Assembly (NCBI GenBank): GCA_963691905.1
Contig: OY829894.1
Location: 1,364,001-1,428,000 of the forward strand
From: QGON01 sp963691905
GTDB taxonomy: Bacteria > Pseudomonadota > Gammaproteobacteria > Chromatiales > Chromatiaceae
Direction: 5' to 3'
Length of the DNA: 64,000 nucleotides
The translations under genes and the position numbers were made by a program. Below, in pieces: positions 34,834 to 43,692 of the stretch. Numbering within the stretch: position 1 is the stretch's first letter; every line of letters begins with the position of its first letter. The notes beneath the pieces are model-generated. The model searched no databases and had not been told where the DNA came from. It worked only from the letters and a program-made list of their open reading frames with translations.

Positions 34834-36039
34834 ATGGCCAAAGTCATCATCGTCGATTCATCTGAAGGCACCAGAATCCCTTTTCTCAGAGGCATTCTCA
34901 CGCGCTCGTTAAGCGAGGCAGGACTGACCTTCGAGCAGGCCTACAAGCTCGCATCCAATGTCAGAGATGATATCTCCAACGAATCTGAGGTTACTACTTT
35001 ATCTCTGCGCCAGCGAGTCAGCAAGCTACTGAAAAAAATGGGATTTTCAGAAGTATTGGAGAATTATGAAAACTCGGACAGGGGACGCGTAACCATACAG
35101 GTCAAAGACCATCTGGGACAGACCAATCCATTTTCCATCTCGGATCACCAGCGCTGCCTGGAATCGACCGGTCTCTCTGCTGAAAAATCTGCATCCATCT
35201 CTCAAGAGATCTACCAGCAGTTGATTGACGAAGGTAGATATAAGATCGACTCGAACGATTTGGGCATGCTGACCTATACGGAGCTGAAAAATAATTTTGG
35301 TGCTGAAGCCGCCAGACGTTATATGGTTTGGGTAGACTACACACATAGTGGGCGTCCGCTGGTTCTTCTTTTCGGCGGTACCACTGGATGTGGAAAAAGC
35401 ACCATTGCCACTGAGGTAGCTCACAGACTTGGCATCGTTCGCACGCAGTCGACCGATATGTTGCGGGAGGTGATGCGGATGATGATTCCAGAACGCCTGC
35501 TGCCCATATTGCACACTTCATCTTTTAATGCCTGGCGACTCCTGCCCGGGCAGAGCGAGCAAACAGAAGGCACCGAAAGCCAGATGATTTCTGGATATCT
35601 CAACCAAACTGAACTGTTATCGGTTCCATGCGAAGCTGTCATTCAACGCGCTTTGCGCGAACGGGTTTCACTTATCCTTGAGGGGATTCACGTACATCCA
35701 TCGCTGATAGGGAAAATTTCTGACAATAGCAACGCAGTCATCGTCCCCATCATGCTCGCCGTTATTAAGCCGGACCAGCTGAAACGGCAACTGAGTGGAA
35801 GAGGGATATCGGCGCCTGCCCGCGGTAGCCAGAAATATCTCTCAGAGTTCGATTCAATCTGGTCGCTTCAGTCATTCCTGCTCTCAGAATCTGATCTTTC
35901 AGGAATACCCATCATCAATAACGATGATAAAGACAAAGCAACCAACCGGATAATGCGGACGATCATCGATGCTTTGTCAGAAAATTGCGATGCAAGCGTA
36001 AAAAGTGTTTTTGCTCAACGATCCGATAAAAAGGTGTAA
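34834..36039 (+). CDS. 2-phosphoglycerate kinase-like protein
   Basis: A 401-residue protein. The N-terminal part (MAKVIIVDSSEGTRIPFLRG to about residue 90) resembles an ATP-cone, and the C-terminal half is a P-loop kinase with Walker A LLFGGTTGCGKSTIATEVAH near residue 190 and LEGIHVHPSLIG later. This layout matches archaeal and bacterial 2-phosphoglycerate kinase, which makes 2,3-bisphosphoglycerate, the first step to cyclic 2,3-diphosphoglycerate in methanogens. The next gene, 2 bp away, encodes an archaeal-type phosphoglycerate mutase, which supports a 2-phosphoglycerate link. No cyclising enzyme gene is in the window. ATG at 34834 is preferred to TTG at 34816. Confidence 0.78.
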   Translation: MAKVIIVDSSEGTRIPFLRGILTRSLSEAGLTFEQAYKLASNVRDDISNESEVTTLSLRQRVSKLLKKMGFSEVLENYENSDRGRVTIQVKDHLGQTNPFSISDHQRCLESTGLSAEKSASISQEIYQQLIDEGRYKIDSNDLGMLTYTELKNNFGAEAARRYMVWVDYTHSGRPLVLLFGGTTGCGKSTIATEVAHRLGIVRTQSTDMLREVMRMMIPERLLPILHTSSFNAWRLLPGQSEQTEGTESQMISGYLNQTELLSVPCEAVIQRALRERVSLILEGIHVHPSLIGKISDNSNAVIVPIMLAVIKPDQLKRQLSGRGISAPARGSQKYLSEFDSIWSLQSFLLSESDLSGIPIINNDDKDKATNRIMRTIIDALSENCDASVKSVFAQRSDKKV

Positions 36040-36041
36040 AC

Positions 36042-37313
36042 GTGCAGCAATACAAAGGCCTGATGATCATACTGGACGGCGTTGGAGACCGCCCTATTCC
36101 CGCTTTCGGCAACCGTACGCCACTGGAACACTCTTCTACACCCAACATGGACCAGCTACTTGTATCCGGTCAATGCAGCCTGGTCGACCCGCTCTTACCC
36201 GGCCTGCCGGTCGGCACTCATACCGGCACAAGTCTGTTGCTCGGTCTGCCCGTTTCAGAAGCCATAAGACTCTCACGCGGACCTGTAGAGGCAGCGGGTA
36301 TCGGTTTGTCCAGTCAGCCTGGCGACCTGCTGCTGCGGTGTAACTTCGCCACTCTGTCCAGGCATTCCAGTGGCTTTGATGTTCTGGATCGTCGCGCTGG
36401 TCGTATTCAGGCCGGGACTGATGAACTTGCGGCCGCACTGGGTAACCTTGACCTGGGCAATGGAATCACCGCCATTGTACATCCGGCAACCCAGCATCGG
36501 GCTGTACTGAAACTTACCGGGCAGATCTTCTCTTCCCGGATTACCGACACAGATTCTGGCCACCGCTATGAGTCTCTAGGAGTCCGTCACTGCGAAGCCC
36601 ATGATCCAACGGATGGCACTGCTGTTATCACTGCCGGAGCGATCAACCGTTTTACTGAGCTAGCTTTTGAGATCCTCGACAATCAACCGGTCAACAATCA
36701 GCGCCGTAAAGAGAATCAACCAGTAGCCAACGGCATCATTTGCAGAAGCCCAGGTACCGTTTCCGCCCTGCCATCGCTGGTCAGCCATTTGGAACTCAAA
36801 GCGGCAGTGGTTGCGGGTGAAGATACTATTCTGGGATTGGCCAATCTGCTGGGGTACCAGACGTTACGTGATGACCGTTTCTCCTCACTTCCGGATACCG
36901 ACTTAGACGCCAAGGTGGAGTACACACTGAAGGCGCTAAGAGAGTACGATTTGGTATTTCTGCATATCAAGGGGCCAGACATCTGCTCTCATGACCTGGA
37001 TCCCGTTGGGAAAATGAAGTTGATCGAGCGCATCGACAGATCTCTTTCCCCGCTGCTGGATGAAGAGATCGTGATTGGGATTACCGGCGATCACTCAACT
37101 GACAGCAACAGTGGCAGGCACACGGGCGATCCACTACCGGCACTGATAAGCTCGTCTCATGGGCGAGTCGATGGTGTAACCCATTTTGGAGAGAGGGAAT
37201 GCGCGCAAGGCGGGCTTGGTCGGATCACGGCTACCGCCTTTCTAGCCACCCTCCTCGACCAGATGAATGTCATGCACAATCTCCGTTCAAACGAAGTCCG
37301 GTTCTATTTCTGA
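36042..37313 (+). CDS. archaeal-type cofactor-independent phosphoglycerate mutase
   Basis: A 423-residue member of the alkaline-phosphatase superfamily that interconverts 3- and 2-phosphoglycerate (aPGM/ApgM type). Metal ligands are in GLMIILDGVGDRPIPAFGNR at the N-terminus, VGTHTGTSLLLGLPVSEAIR follows, and DPVGKMKLIERIDRSLSPLL with VIGITGDHSTDSNSGRHTGD holds the remaining metal ligands. GTG start with AAGGTG five bases upstream. It is coupled to the 2-phosphoglycerate kinase gene. Archaeal-type mutases are a minority in gammaproteobacteria, which usually use GpmA or GpmI. Confidence 0.88.
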   Translation: MQQYKGLMIILDGVGDRPIPAFGNRTPLEHSSTPNMDQLLVSGQCSLVDPLLPGLPVGTHTGTSLLLGLPVSEAIRLSRGPVEAAGIGLSSQPGDLLLRCNFATLSRHSSGFDVLDRRAGRIQAGTDELAAALGNLDLGNGITAIVHPATQHRAVLKLTGQIFSSRITDTDSGHRYESLGVRHCEAHDPTDGTAVITAGAINRFTELAFEILDNQPVNNQRRKENQPVANGIICRSPGTVSALPSLVSHLELKAAVVAGEDTILGLANLLGYQTLRDDRFSSLPDTDLDAKVEYTLKALREYDLVFLHIKGPDICSHDLDPVGKMKLIERIDRSLSPLLDEEIVIGITGDHSTDSNSGRHTGDPLPALISSSHGRVDGVTHFGERECAQGGLGRITATAFLATLLDQMNVMHNLRSNEVRFYF

Positions 37314-37418
37314 CTCACCTGCCACTTCGCGGTCGTTTTAGTTTTCTCCACGACTTCTGGCTTGAAGCTATAATAACGGGTAGCCGATTAGTCCAATAAA
37401 CCATTGCGCGTATCCGAT

Positions 37419-39629
37419 ATGTCTCAAATCAAACAACATCTTCTTCAGACGATTCCCGCTGACAATGACGCCTTAGCGACTATCGACGACACCAATCTCG
37501 ACCAGCCGGAACTCTATCTGAACCGGGAATTGACCTGGCTTTCGTTCAACCGCCGGGTGCTTCACGAAGCCGACGATCCCCGCACACCTCTGTTGGAGCG
37601 GGTAAAATTTCTTGCCATCGTCAGCAGTAATCTTGATGAGTTTTTCATGAAGCGTGTCGGCGGTCTGAAACAGCAGATTGCAGCAGGTGTCACCAAACCC
37701 AGCGTGGACGGCAGAACCCCTGTAGAGCAACTGAAAGAGTGCCTGGAAGTCATCCGGGAGATGCAGATTGAACGGCAGCGCATCTATCGTGAAGTCAACG
37801 GCCTGCTAGCCGAGAACAATATACTGATCACCACCTACCAGGCGCTCAGCAGTTCACAACAGGAGAAACTGCGGGAGCATTTCCGACAGAATATCTTTCC
37901 CATGCTGACCCCGTTGGCAATGGATCCCAGCCACCCTTTCCCTTTTATCTCCAATCTCACCCTCAACCTTCTGGTAACTTTGCGTTTTCCCGGCGGCCAT
38001 GAACTCCATATGGCACGCATCAAGGTACCGGTGGGTAAAAAGGTCTCGCCACGAATGATTCAGATTGATGAAAAACACACCTTCATCACCCTGGACGACC
38101 TGGTAGCAAATAACCTCGACATGCTGTTTCCGGGGATGGATATCGAGACTTGTGACTCTTTCCGTATCACCCGCAACGCCAATGTAGAACGGGATGAAGA
38201 GGTAGCCAGCGATCTGCTGGAGATGATCGAGATAGAGCTGCGGGAACGCCATTTTGCCCCCATTGTTCGCCTCGAAGTTTTCAAGGGCATGAACCCGACC
38301 CATCGGGGAATGCTGGCCGCCGAACTGGGGCTGGACGAGGAGTTGGACGTCTTTGAGATCAACAGTATGATTGCCACCCGGGATCTCTTTGAGCTGGCAT
38401 CTCTAAACATCCCCGATTTAAGGGATCCTCCACACCATGTGGTGGATCATCCGCAACTCGCCCATGACCGACGCAACATCTTTCACATCATTCGTGACCA
38501 GGGCCCATTACTGCTGCAACACCCCTACGAATCATTCAACACTACCGTTGAGCGGTTCCTGAGGAATGCAGCAGAAGATCCCAAGGTGCTGGCGATTAAA
38601 ATGACCCTCTACCGGACCTCCGGGGAGGGAAACATTCTCAACTCCTTGATTCAGGCCGCCCGCAACGGCAAACAGGTGGCTGTACTGGTCGAACTCATGG
38701 CCCGCTTCGATGAGGCCGCCAATATCCGCTGGGCCCGTCGACTTGAGCAGGCGGGTATTCACGTCACCTACGGCGTCATCGGTCTGAAGACCCACAGCAA
38801 ACTGATCCTGGTGGTGCGGCGTGACTACGCAAAACTGCGCCGCTACTACCACGTTGGCACCGGCAACTACCATGCCGGCACCGCGCGCCTCTATACCGAT
38901 CTGGGTGTGCTTGGCTGCGACAAGGATGTAGGCCAGGATCTCACGGAACTTTTCAACTATCTTACCGGTTACTCCCCACCCCCAAGTTACCGCAAGATCC
39001 TCGCCGCCCCCTACTCCCTGAAAAAGATGTTGTTGAAAAAGATCGACCGGGAAATAGGGCTGCATTCGGCAGAGCAGCCGGGGCTGATCCAAATGAAGAT
39101 GAATGCCCTGGAGGACGCCGACATCGTCAAAGCCCTCTATAAAGCAACCACAGCGGGTGTACGGGTTGACCTCATCGTGCGCGACACTTGCAGACTGAGG
39201 CCCGGTATTCCGGGACTGAGCGAATCAGCCAAAGTGATCAGCATTGTGGGACGTTTTCTGGAACATGCACGAATCACCTATTTCCATAATGGCGGCGACG
39301 AAGAGTATTTCATCGGCTCTGCAGATTATATGCACCGAAATCTTGAGAGCCGGGTGGAGGTACTGATTCCTGTAGAGGCCTCCGCCCTGCGTCAGGAGTT
39401 GAGGCTAATCTTTGATGTGCAGCTAAGTGACCAGCGTTCCGCCTGGGACATGCTGGCCGACGGCAGCTATGTGCAGCGCAAGCCTGCCGACAATGAAAAT
39501 TCACTCAATGCCCAGGACATCCTTATCGGGGTTGCCAAACGCCGCCTTGCTGCGGCAAAGAGACACAAAGAGAAGCGGATGCGTGAAAAACTTGTGACTC
39601 ATTTTCAGTATCGACTGAAAAACAGTTGA
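37419..39629 (+). CDS. ppk: polyphosphate kinase 1
   Basis: A 736-residue PPK1 that makes inorganic polyphosphate from ATP. The N-terminal domain begins NRELTWLSFNRRVLHEADDP, and SSNLDEFFMKRVGGLKQQIA is a family signature. The two phospholipase-D-like domains carry the catalytic histidines: KMTLYRTSGEGNILNSLIQA, VIGLKTHSKLILVVRRDYAK and YFHNGGDEEYFIGSADYMHR. Length is standard. ATG at 37419 is preferred to TTG at 37404. It is followed by a universal stress protein and a phosphate cotransporter and lies in a region rich in phosphate genes. No ppx gene is adjacent. Confidence 0.96.
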   Translation: MSQIKQHLLQTIPADNDALATIDDTNLDQPELYLNRELTWLSFNRRVLHEADDPRTPLLERVKFLAIVSSNLDEFFMKRVGGLKQQIAAGVTKPSVDGRTPVEQLKECLEVIREMQIERQRIYREVNGLLAENNILITTYQALSSSQQEKLREHFRQNIFPMLTPLAMDPSHPFPFISNLTLNLLVTLRFPGGHELHMARIKVPVGKKVSPRMIQIDEKHTFITLDDLVANNLDMLFPGMDIETCDSFRITRNANVERDEEVASDLLEMIEIELRERHFAPIVRLEVFKGMNPTHRGMLAAELGLDEELDVFEINSMIATRDLFELASLNIPDLRDPPHHVVDHPQLAHDRRNIFHIIRDQGPLLLQHPYESFNTTVERFLRNAAEDPKVLAIKMTLYRTSGEGNILNSLIQAARNGKQVAVLVELMARFDEAANIRWARRLEQAGIHVTYGVIGLKTHSKLILVVRRDYAKLRRYYHVGTGNYHAGTARLYTDLGVLGCDKDVGQDLTELFNYLTGYSPPPSYRKILAAPYSLKKMLLKKIDREIGLHSAEQPGLIQMKMNALEDADIVKALYKATTAGVRVDLIVRDTCRLRPGIPGLSESAKVISIVGRFLEHARITYFHNGGDEEYFIGSADYMHRNLESRVEVLIPVEASALRQELRLIFDVQLSDQRSAWDMLADGSYVQRKPADNENSLNAQDILIGVAKRRLAAAKRHKEKRMREKLVTHFQYRLKNS

Positions 39630-39643
39630 TCAGGAGATAAATC

Positions 39644-40126
39644 ATGGCTGAATCGCAGGACGAGATGCCACAAAATGTTCTGGTCGCCGTCGACTTCTCT
39701 CCCCATGCAATGGCCGCCTTAAAATATGCGGCAAATATGTCCAAATGCATCGGCACCAATCTCACCATCCTGCATGTGGTACACGACCTGGCAAGCTCTC
39801 CTGGGTACTATGCCTCCAAGAAGATCAAGGGCGAGAAAAAGATCCTCAGACGCCTGGAAGAGATTGCTGAGGAGATGATGGATGAGTTCCTGGCCAAACT
39901 TATTAAAGAGAACCCGGAACTCAAAAGCATGATCAAAAAATCTGATGTCATGCTGGTATCCGGCCTGACAGTCACCAAGATTCTTCAGGTGGTCGAAAAA
40001 CTTCAACCCCAGCTGCTGGTTATGGGGAACAAAGGCCGCAGCGGGCTCAAAAACATTCTCATGGGATCGAAGGCCGAACAGGTCATTAAACTCTGTCCTA
40101 TTCCGGTCACAATCGTCAAAGGATGA
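39644..40126 (+). CDS. universal stress protein
   Basis: A 160-residue UspA-type protein. It begins with NVLVAVDFSPHAMAALKYAA and ends with LLVMGNKGRSGLKNILMGSK followed by PIPVTIVKG; the GX2GX9G(S/T) ATP-binding motif is present as GNKGRSGLKNILMGSKA. Members bind ATP or act in stress survival. AGGAGA lies upstream of the ATG. Its stop overlaps the start of the phosphate cotransporter gene by four bases (ATGA), so the two are coupled, a hint that it serves phosphate or polyphosphate metabolism. Confidence 0.92.
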   Translation: MAESQDEMPQNVLVAVDFSPHAMAALKYAANMSKCIGTNLTILHVVHDLASSPGYYASKKIKGEKKILRRLEEIAEEMMDEFLAKLIKENPELKSMIKKSDVMLVSGLTVTKILQVVEKLQPQLLVMGNKGRSGLKNILMGSKAEQVIKLCPIPVTIVKG

Positions 40127-41931
40127 AATTTACCAGACCTCTTTCCAGTTGGCTGATTGAACCAAACGGCATCCAGCAACTTGGGCTGGGACTGCTGCTC
40201 TTTTCCATCTTTATACCGGCTTTTGCCACCGACAGCTTCCTCAACGAGCCGAACTGGTGGGACATGTCCGTTCGGCTGCTGGGCGGGCTTGCACTCTTTC
40301 TGTTTGGCATGGAACAGATGGCCGGGTCACTGAAATTGGTCGCTGGCGAACGTATGAAGGTCGTACTCGCCCGGCTGACCACCAATCGATTCATGGGTGC
40401 CCTGACAGGCGCCTTCGTTACCGCAATAATCCAGTCATCCTCGGTAACAACCGTGCTGGTGGTGGGCTTTATCTCGGCCGGACTGATGTCGATGGCCCAG
40501 TCGATCGGGGTCATCATGGGCGCCAATATCGGCACTACAATCACCGCCCAGATCGTCGCCTTCAAGGTAACCAAATACGCGCTTTTGATGGTTGCCTTTG
40601 GTTTTGGCGCGTGGTTCTTCTCCAAACAGGACAAGATCCGCCACTACGGCAATATGCTGTTGGGGTTGGGTCTGATCTTTTTCGGCATGAGCCTGATGAG
40701 CGACGCAATGTTCCCCCTGCGCAGTTATCAGCCTTTTCTCGATCTTATGGCAACGATGGCAAACCCGCTGATTGGCATTCTGATAGCAGCCGTCTTCACT
40801 GCACTGATCCAGTCTTCCTCAGCCACAACGGGTATCGTCATCGTGATGGCAAGTCAGGGTTTCATCACTCTGCCTGCAGGCATTGCACTGGCCTTTGGTG
40901 CCAATATCGGTACCTGTGTCACAGCCATGCTCGCATCCATCGGCAAGAAACGCGAGGCAATACGCGCAGCACTGGTGCATGTCATCTTCAACATTGCGGG
41001 TGTCCTGCTCTGGGTTGCATTCATCGATTATCTGGCCGACCTGGTTCTGCTTATCTCCCCCACTTCAAGCGAACTGACAGGCACGGCAAAACTGGCTGCT
41101 GATACACCCCGCCAAATCGCAAACGCCCACACCATCTTTAATATTGCCAACACGCTTATCTTTATCGGTTTCATCGGCGCGTTTGGCCGCCTTGTGGAGA
41201 GACTCGTACCAGACAGGCCTTTGGAAGAGGAACGGATCACACGCCCCCGTTTTCTCGATGAGGAACTACTGGAAACACCAACGCTGGCGCTGGACATGGC
41301 CAGGCTGGAGATCGGCCGTGCAGGACAGCAGGTCAGGGAAATGCTGAATCAGATCATGCCGGCTCTGCTTGGCGGAGATCGCAAACTGCTCGCAGAGATA
41401 GGCGAAATGGACGACAAGATCGACGTACTTCACGAACAAATAGTGAGTTATCTGGGCAAATTAAGCGGAGAAAGACTCAACCAACAACAGACAGAAACCG
41501 TCTTAAACCTGATGTCCACCATCAATAACCTGGAAAATCTTGCTGACCTCATCGAAACCGATTTAGTGGGCTTAGGCTATAAACGTCTCGAGGAAAATCT
41601 ACAGATAAGTCAGGAAACCCAACGCATGCTGAATCATCTTCACACACAGGTTTCTCAAGCTGTCGAACTCGCGCTGCAAGCCGTTAAACTGCAGGACACG
41701 AATCGTGCCGACCAGGTCACCGGCATGAAGACAACCGTACAGCAGTTGTTTGATGCGGCGACCAATCATCAAGCCACTCGGCTGGTGGCAGATGAACCCA
41801 ACCGTCTGCAAGCCTATACCCTTGAGGTCGAGATCATCGAGAAACTCAGGCGCATCTACTATTTTGCCAAGCGAATAGCAAAACTTGTCGAGGAGAGCTC
41901 CGCCGATCCATTGACCGTCGAGACTGAGTGA
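40123..41931 (+). CDS. Na/Pi cotransporter-family protein with PhoU-like C-terminus
   Basis: A 602-residue membrane protein of the NptA/YjbB type. The two repeated transport motifs are visible: TAIIQSSSVTTVLVVGFISA and TALIQSSSATTGIVIVMASQ, each with the QSSS signature, plus GANIGTTITAQ and GANIGTCVTAM. The C-terminal 190 residues after the membrane part are helical and PhoU-like (NLENLADLIETDL). In E. coli the related YjbB exports phosphate. It overlaps the universal stress protein gene and follows ppk, so it may export or balance phosphate when polyphosphate turns over. Confidence 0.93.
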   Translation: MKFTRPLSSWLIEPNGIQQLGLGLLLFSIFIPAFATDSFLNEPNWWDMSVRLLGGLALFLFGMEQMAGSLKLVAGERMKVVLARLTTNRFMGALTGAFVTAIIQSSSVTTVLVVGFISAGLMSMAQSIGVIMGANIGTTITAQIVAFKVTKYALLMVAFGFGAWFFSKQDKIRHYGNMLLGLGLIFFGMSLMSDAMFPLRSYQPFLDLMATMANPLIGILIAAVFTALIQSSSATTGIVIVMASQGFITLPAGIALAFGANIGTCVTAMLASIGKKREAIRAALVHVIFNIAGVLLWVAFIDYLADLVLLISPTSSELTGTAKLAADTPRQIANAHTIFNIANTLIFIGFIGAFGRLVERLVPDRPLEEERITRPRFLDEELLETPTLALDMARLEIGRAGQQVREMLNQIMPALLGGDRKLLAEIGEMDDKIDVLHEQIVSYLGKLSGERLNQQQTETVLNLMSTINNLENLADLIETDLVGLGYKRLEENLQISQETQRMLNHLHTQVSQAVELALQAVKLQDTNRADQVTGMKTTVQQLFDAATNHQATRLVADEPNRLQAYTLEVEIIEKLRRIYYFAKRIAKLVEESSADPLTVETE

Positions 41932-41943
41932 CCGGGAGAATCC

Positions 41944-42032
41944 TGCAGGCCGGTTCAAGCTTGCGGTACCGGCGAAATGCCGTTTGCTGTACCGAGTCCG
42001 TTGCCTGATCCGCTACGCTTGATCATGCCTAC
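41944..42032. repeat. dispersed palindromic repeat, family B
   Basis: The left arm GCAGGCCGGTTCAAGCTTGC and the right arm CCGCTACGCTTGATCATGCC are degenerate halves of the family B palindrome. It lies directly after the Na/Pi cotransporter gene. Confidence 0.65.
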
Positions 42033-42100
42033 GAATCCAAGCTGTTATCGGCTTGACTTGCCTGGCAGGTGAATTAGGAGTCTTTGCTCGTTTGCAGAAC

Positions 42101-42153
42101 GTAGGGTGCGCTGTGCGCACCAGAGCAATAATGGTGCGCACAACGCACCCTAC
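42101..42153. repeat. palindromic repeat, family C (GTAGGGTGCGC)
   Basis: Inverted arms of 21 bp with one mismatch (GTAGGGTGCGCTGTGCGCAC at the left, complement at the right ending GCACCCTAC) around an 11-base loop. A half copy lies at 63133-63153. Intergenic, in front of the end of the CorC-like gene. Confidence 0.75.
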
Positions 42154-42194
42154 AAGATGAATTAAACGATGTCCTGGCACTTGTCAGTTAGGTA

Positions 42195-43442
42195 CTAGGA
42201 GGCATCTTTTTCCGTTTGCAGTTTTTGCAAAGCCAACTGGTGAATACGCCGTGACGAGCCAGCCTGCACCACTACCTCCAAGCCATCCAACTCGAATCGC
42301 TCTTCAACATCAGGAATGCGTTCGGTATGATCCAGCAGCCAGCGGTTAACCGTGTCTGTCGGTTTTCCAGGCAGTTCGATCCCGAAGTACCCTTCGATCA
42401 CACGCAACTCTGCTGTGCCTTCCACCAGCACCCGCCCATTGTCGAGTTCCGTCAGTTCGTTAGGTTGCTCGTCGGACTCGTCGTAAATCTCACCAACCAG
42501 CTCCTCCAGCAGATCCTCCAGAGTCACAACACCGATCATAGTGCCGTGTTCATCAACCACTATGGCCTGATGACGGGACTTGTCCCGCAGCGTCAGGATC
42601 AGTTCATCCAGCTGAATATTCGCCGGCGTAAACAGAGGTTCCTGGGCGATTTCCTTGATCAACATGTCCAGTTTTCCCGCTGCCAGCGCCTCGAAAATTT
42701 CGCGCAACATCACCACGCCAACGATCTCATCCAGGTCATTTTCAAACAGCGGGATACGGGAGTAAGTATTCTTCAGGATCTCCGGCAGAACATCCTTCAG
42801 GGTACGACCGGCATGCAGACGAAAGACCTGCTGCCTGGGTGTCATGACATCCTCAGCCTTCAGGTCATTAAAATTGAAGACCCGCTCGATCATCTCCCGT
42901 TCATCTTTCTCGATGACACCCTCCTCCTCTCCATGTCCCACCATGGTGATGACTTCAGACTCGGTGACAAGAGGATCCTCACTCGCCCTGGTGCTGGCTT
43001 GAATCACATTGGTCAACTGGAGGAAGGTCCAGACAAGCGGGTAGATCAGCCGCATGAAGCCGACCATCAGCGGGGCGACAATGAGCGAGATCGTCTCTGA
43101 GTAGCGGGTGGCGATGCTTTTCGGCGTGATCTCGCCAAAAATCAGAATCAGGACCGTCAAAACACCCACGGCAATGCCGGGGCCACTATGACCGAATAGA
43201 TCGGTAGCAATAACAGTGGCCATGGCGGAAGCAGCAATATTGACTACATTGTTGCCGATCAGAATGGTGATCAGCATTCTGCTGGGGTCTGTTTTTAGGA
43301 TAAAGAGGGCGTGAGCACCGCGTCTTCCCTCTTTGTATATGGCTTCGGCTCGCGCCATGGAGAGTGAGACCAAAGCCGTTTCCGAGCCGGAAAATATGCC
43401 TGAAAGCACCAGAAGTGCAGACAGCATTAAAAAATCGTTCAC
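42195..43442 (-). CDS. CNNM/CorC-family membrane protein with CBS domains
   Basis: A 415-residue HlyC/CorC-type protein. The N-terminal DUF21/CNNM membrane domain has ALLVLSGIFSGSETALVSLS and GEITPKSIATRYSE; two CBS domains follow (VMTPRQQVFRLHAGRTLKDV; ALAAGKLDMLIKEI), then the CorC_HlyC domain ending near WLLDHTERIPDVEERF. Members move Mg2+ or other divalent ions; older annotations call them hemolysins. GTG at 43442 is chosen because TAGGA lies upstream and it begins just before the first membrane segment; the frame is open to 43565 but would cross the Pho box region. It is divergent from pstS. Confidence 0.9.
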   Translation of the reverse strand: MNDFLMLSALLVLSGIFSGSETALVSLSMARAEAIYKEGRRGAHALFILKTDPSRMLITILIGNNVVNIAASAMATVIATDLFGHSGPGIAVGVLTVLILIFGEITPKSIATRYSETISLIVAPLMVGFMRLIYPLVWTFLQLTNVIQASTRASEDPLVTESEVITMVGHGEEEGVIEKDEREMIERVFNFNDLKAEDVMTPRQQVFRLHAGRTLKDVLPEILKNTYSRIPLFENDLDEIVGVVMLREIFEALAAGKLDMLIKEIAQEPLFTPANIQLDELILTLRDKSRHQAIVVDEHGTMIGVVTLEDLLEELVGEIYDESDEQPNELTELDNGRVLVEGTAELRVIEGYFGIELPGKPTDTVNRWLLDHTERIPDVEERFELDGLEVVVQAGSSRRIHQLALQKLQTEKDAS

Positions 43443-43558
43443 AAAATTCCTATTGATACCCGTCCCAGACGGGACCCTCGGGCAATTATCTGTTCTAAGG
43501 CCGTGAAAAACAACCAATTCAAGATTTTTTTCACATCCAACCGCAAATTGGTTTCCCA

Positions 43559-43592
43559 TTGTCATATAACGGTAACAATTATTTCATATAGT
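43559..43592 (+). promoter_or_regulatory. Pho box and -10 element of the pst operon
   Basis: TTGTCATATAACGGTAAC (43559-43576) matches the PhoB box consensus CTGTCATAWAWCTGTMAY closely. A -10 element TATAGT lies at 43587-43592, ten bases after the box, the expected spacing for a PhoB-activated promoter where the box replaces the -35. It is about 100 bp upstream of pstS. Confidence 0.85.
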
Positions 43593-43692
43593 GTGCGGGC
43601 ATTAATGGAGCCTCTGAACGAATACGGGATGGCAGTCTTGTGACCCGGATTCATTTGGAAGTTTCTCAAATATCGATACCAGAGGATTGATG

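Noticed and set aside
42195..43565. Hemolysin annotation of the CorC-like gene
   Set aside because: The domain content is CNNM-CBS-CorC, an ion transport family; the hemolysin label is historical.
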